Made by a program: the position numbers and the translations under genes. The notes under the pieces were generated by a model. The model worked only from the letters and a program-made list of their open reading frames with translations, ran no database searches and was not told the DNA's origin. This document shows, one piece after another, positions 6,977 to 8,332 of a DNA stretch of 8,332 bases (positions are counted from its first letter, which is position 1; every line of letters begins with the position of its first letter). The DNA is from Paracoccaceae bacterium. Its GTDB lineage: Bacteria; Pseudomonadota; Alphaproteobacteria; Rhodobacterales; Rhodobacteraceae. The DNA lies in assembly GCA_026982275.1 (NCBI GenBank), contig JALSHK010000482.1:1-8332 (forward strand), read 5' to 3'.

Positions 6977-7041
6977 ATTTCCTGCCCGCCTTAGCCCATC
7001 AAAGCCGCCGCGCAAAGCCAATTCTGGGGAAAAGGAGCGGC

Positions 7042-7084
7042 AAAAAGCCCTCGAACCGGAAAAATCCGGCTGAGGCGGGGTTTT
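7042..7084. other. Hairpin in the rsmB / kinase divergent spacer
   Basis: CCGGA (7056-7060) pairs with TCCGG (7065-7069) across an AAAA loop. It is extended by CCTC (7049-7052) with GAGG (7072-7075) through a small internal loop. On the - strand the structure is followed by GGGCTTTTTG and looks like an intrinsic terminator, yet no - strand gene lies to its right in the window. On the + strand it would be in the leader of the downstream kinase if transcription starts before it. It may be an RNA leader structure, an operator, or the relic of a terminator from a lost gene. Confidence 0.5.
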
Positions 7085-7112
7085 GTCAAGCATTTATCAA
7101 GGATTGGCTTTC

Positions 7113-7178
7113 ATGCTGCTTTTATCCCGATCCCGCCGGGCGGAAAATTTGATTTTGCCAACAGGAAAGCTGGTATAG
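7113..7178 (+). CDS. Possible 21-codon leader ORF before the hybrid kinase
   Basis: An ATG at 7113 opens a 21-codon ORF (MLLLSRSRRAENLILPTGKL plus Val) that ends in TAG 7176-7178. An AAGGA lies 9 bases upstream (7099-7103), a better-placed Shine-Dalgarno than the kinase's own. The stop is directly followed by the kinase ATG in the same frame (TAGATG). It may be a translated leader coupling translation to the kinase, a nonsense-truncated N-terminus, or chance. The peptide has a short hydrophobic start and a basic SRSRR stretch, with no family resemblance that I recognise. Confidence 0.3.
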   Translation: MLLLSRSRRAENLILPTGKLV

Positions 7179-8332
7179 ATGGAAAGCGCAAATTTATCCC
7201 GCATCGCTTCCCTTGAGGCCGAGCTGGAAACCCTGCGAACTTCGCTGGGGCAGAAGGACAGATTTATTGCGATGCTGGGCCACGAGATTCGCTCGCCGAT
7301 GAACGGGGTGTTTGGCATGGCGGATGCGCTTTCCCGCACCGATCTGGATGAAAAGCAGCGTCGCTACCTCGGGGTGCTGAAATATGCCTGTGATGCGCTG
7401 CTCTTGATGGCCAACCAGCTTCTGGACAAAGGCCGGTTCGAAATTGGCCAGACCACGCTGGTGCCGGAGGATTTCGATATTGCGGAATTCACGGCCAACA
7501 AGGTCGAGGAATTTTCGGGTCAGGCGGAAGTGAAGGGGCTTTCTATCGGGCTGGAAAGCAAAATTCTGGCAAATTCCCGGATACGGGCTGATCAGCTCCG
7601 CCTCGGTCAGGTGTTGAATAACCTGATCTCGAACGCGATCCGATATTCCGATACGGGCGGGATTACTGTGCGGGTTTTTCTGCAATCAAGGCCGGATGGC
7701 CGGCTCAATCTGGTGTTCAGCGTGGAGGATAGCGGCATCGGCATTGCGCCCGGGCAGCATTCAACGATATTCGAAGCCTTCAAGACCGCCGAGCCTGCGC
7801 AAATGGCCAAGCGCGGCGGCACCGGGCTGGGGCTGAGCCTTGTGCGGGATATTGTGGAGCTTATGGGCGGCAAGATCACCCTTGATTCCGCGCTTGGCCA
7901 TGGCTCGACCTTCACGGTCGAGCTGGTGGTGGATGCGGCCAGCCGCGAGGCAAAATTCGCCGCGCCGGTGCAGCGCACCCTGCCAAAAGGCCTGAAAATA
8001 TTGCTGGCGGAGGATAATGATTCAAACGCCTTTGTATTTCAGGTGTTGCTGGAGGATGCAGGGCTGGAAATAACGCGGGTGCGCAATGGCGAGGAGGCGG
8101 TTATCGCTGCCACCAACGGGCAATTCGATCTGGTATTTATGGATTTGCAAATGCCGGTGCTGGGCGGGATCGAGGCGGCTAAAAAGATCCGCGCCATCGA
8201 GGATTCCGTGAATACGCCGATGCCGATCATTGCCCTTACAGCTGATTCTCTTGCTTCCCGAAGCGCGGATTATCAGGCAGCAGGGTTTTCCGGAAAACTG
8301 ACCAAACCTGTGAGCCAAAGCGACCTCCTGAA
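7179..8332 (+). CDS. Hybrid sensor histidine kinase/response regulator (3' end cut)
   Basis: At least 384 residues, running off the window with no stop. There is no transmembrane segment and no PAS, GAF or other sensor domain. Residues 1-30 are a short heptad-like helix (SRIASLEAELETLRTSLGQK) leading straight into a HisKA dimerisation domain with phospho-acceptor His35 (GHEIRSPMNG). The HATPase domain has an N box (LNNLISNAIRYS, Asn152), G1 DSGIGIAPG (184-192), F box TIFEAF and G2 GTGLGLSL (214-221). A receiver domain starts at about 272 with acidic residues Glu278/Asp279, phospho-acceptor Asp322 in FMDLQMP, Thr354 and Lys376 in LTKP; it is cut near its last helix. All catalytic residues are intact. 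Input presumably comes from a partner protein. A further receiver or Hpt domain may follow. The start is the only possible one: TAG lies immediately upstream in frame, and AGGA at 7163-7166 is rather distant (12 bases). Confidence 0.93.
   Translation, partial: MESANLSRIASLEAELETLRTSLGQKDRFIAMLGHEIRSPMNGVFGMADALSRTDLDEKQRRYLGVLKYACDALLLMANQLLDKGRFEIGQTTLVPEDFDIAEFTANKVEEFSGQAEVKGLSIGLESKILANSRIRADQLRLGQVLNNLISNAIRYSDTGGITVRVFLQSRPDGRLNLVFSVEDSGIGIAPGQHSTIFEAFKTAEPAQMAKRGGTGLGLSLVRDIVELMGGKITLDSALGHGSTFTVELVVDAASREAKFAAPVQRTLPKGLKILLAEDNDSNAFVFQVLLEDAGLEITRVRNGEEAVIAATNGQFDLVFMDLQMPVLGGIEAAKKIRAIEDSVNTPMPIIALTADSLASRSADYQAAGFSGKLTKPVSQSDLL

Noticed and set aside
1..8332. Search for CRISPR arrays, tRNA/rRNA genes, IS ends, attachment sites and a defence or mobile system
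   Set aside because: No regular direct repeats, cloverleaf-forming sequences, transposase or integrase motifs were seen; the content is ordinary chromosomal genes.

Overview
The window looks like chromosomal DNA from an alphaproteobacterium, most likely a member of the Rhodobacterales. The reasons are moderately high GC, strong GC3 bias, protein sequences of the Rhodobacteraceae type, and the rsmB / heparinase-like / purH gene order, which I recall from that group (from memory, not searched here). Coding density is high and no non-coding stretch exceeds about 150 bp. I see no tRNA, rRNA, CRISPR array, insertion sequence, prophage gene or attachment site.

Layout. Positions 1-146 hold the last 47 codons of a GcvT-type (aminomethyltransferase / dimethylglycine dehydrogenase-like) protein on the + strand. 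A 135-bp gap follows. Next comes a secreted 413-residue protein (282-1523, +) built from three PPC/DVUA0089-like beta domains, closed by a textbook intrinsic terminator (1543-1572). Only 25 bp later a HAD-IIB phosphatase-like gene begins (1598-2392, +). It ends tail-to-tail with purH, the two stop codons sharing one CTAG.

On the - strand, read right to left, lies an apparent operon: rsmB (6965-5676), a heparinase II/III-family protein (5617-4013) and purH (3981-2389), with gaps of 58 and 31 bp. It combines 16S rRNA m5C methylation, a putative polysaccharide-lyase-fold protein of unknown substrate, and the last two steps of IMP synthesis. The first gap contains a nested inverted repeat. The second contains an anti-Shine-Dalgarno-like octamer directly before the purH ribosome binding site.

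Divergent from rsmB, across a 147-bp spacer holding a hairpin, a possible 21-codon leader ORF (7113-7178) stops immediately before the ATG of a sensor-less hybrid histidine kinase (7179 to the window end, +), which is cut within its receiver domain.

Most of the window is ordinary housekeeping and accessory content. The points worth a second look are small: the leader ORF abutting the kinase start, the structured gaps of the rsmB operon, the terminator that leaves no room for a promoter before the HAD gene, and the degenerate triplicated secreted protein. I do not see a convincing new multi-gene system.
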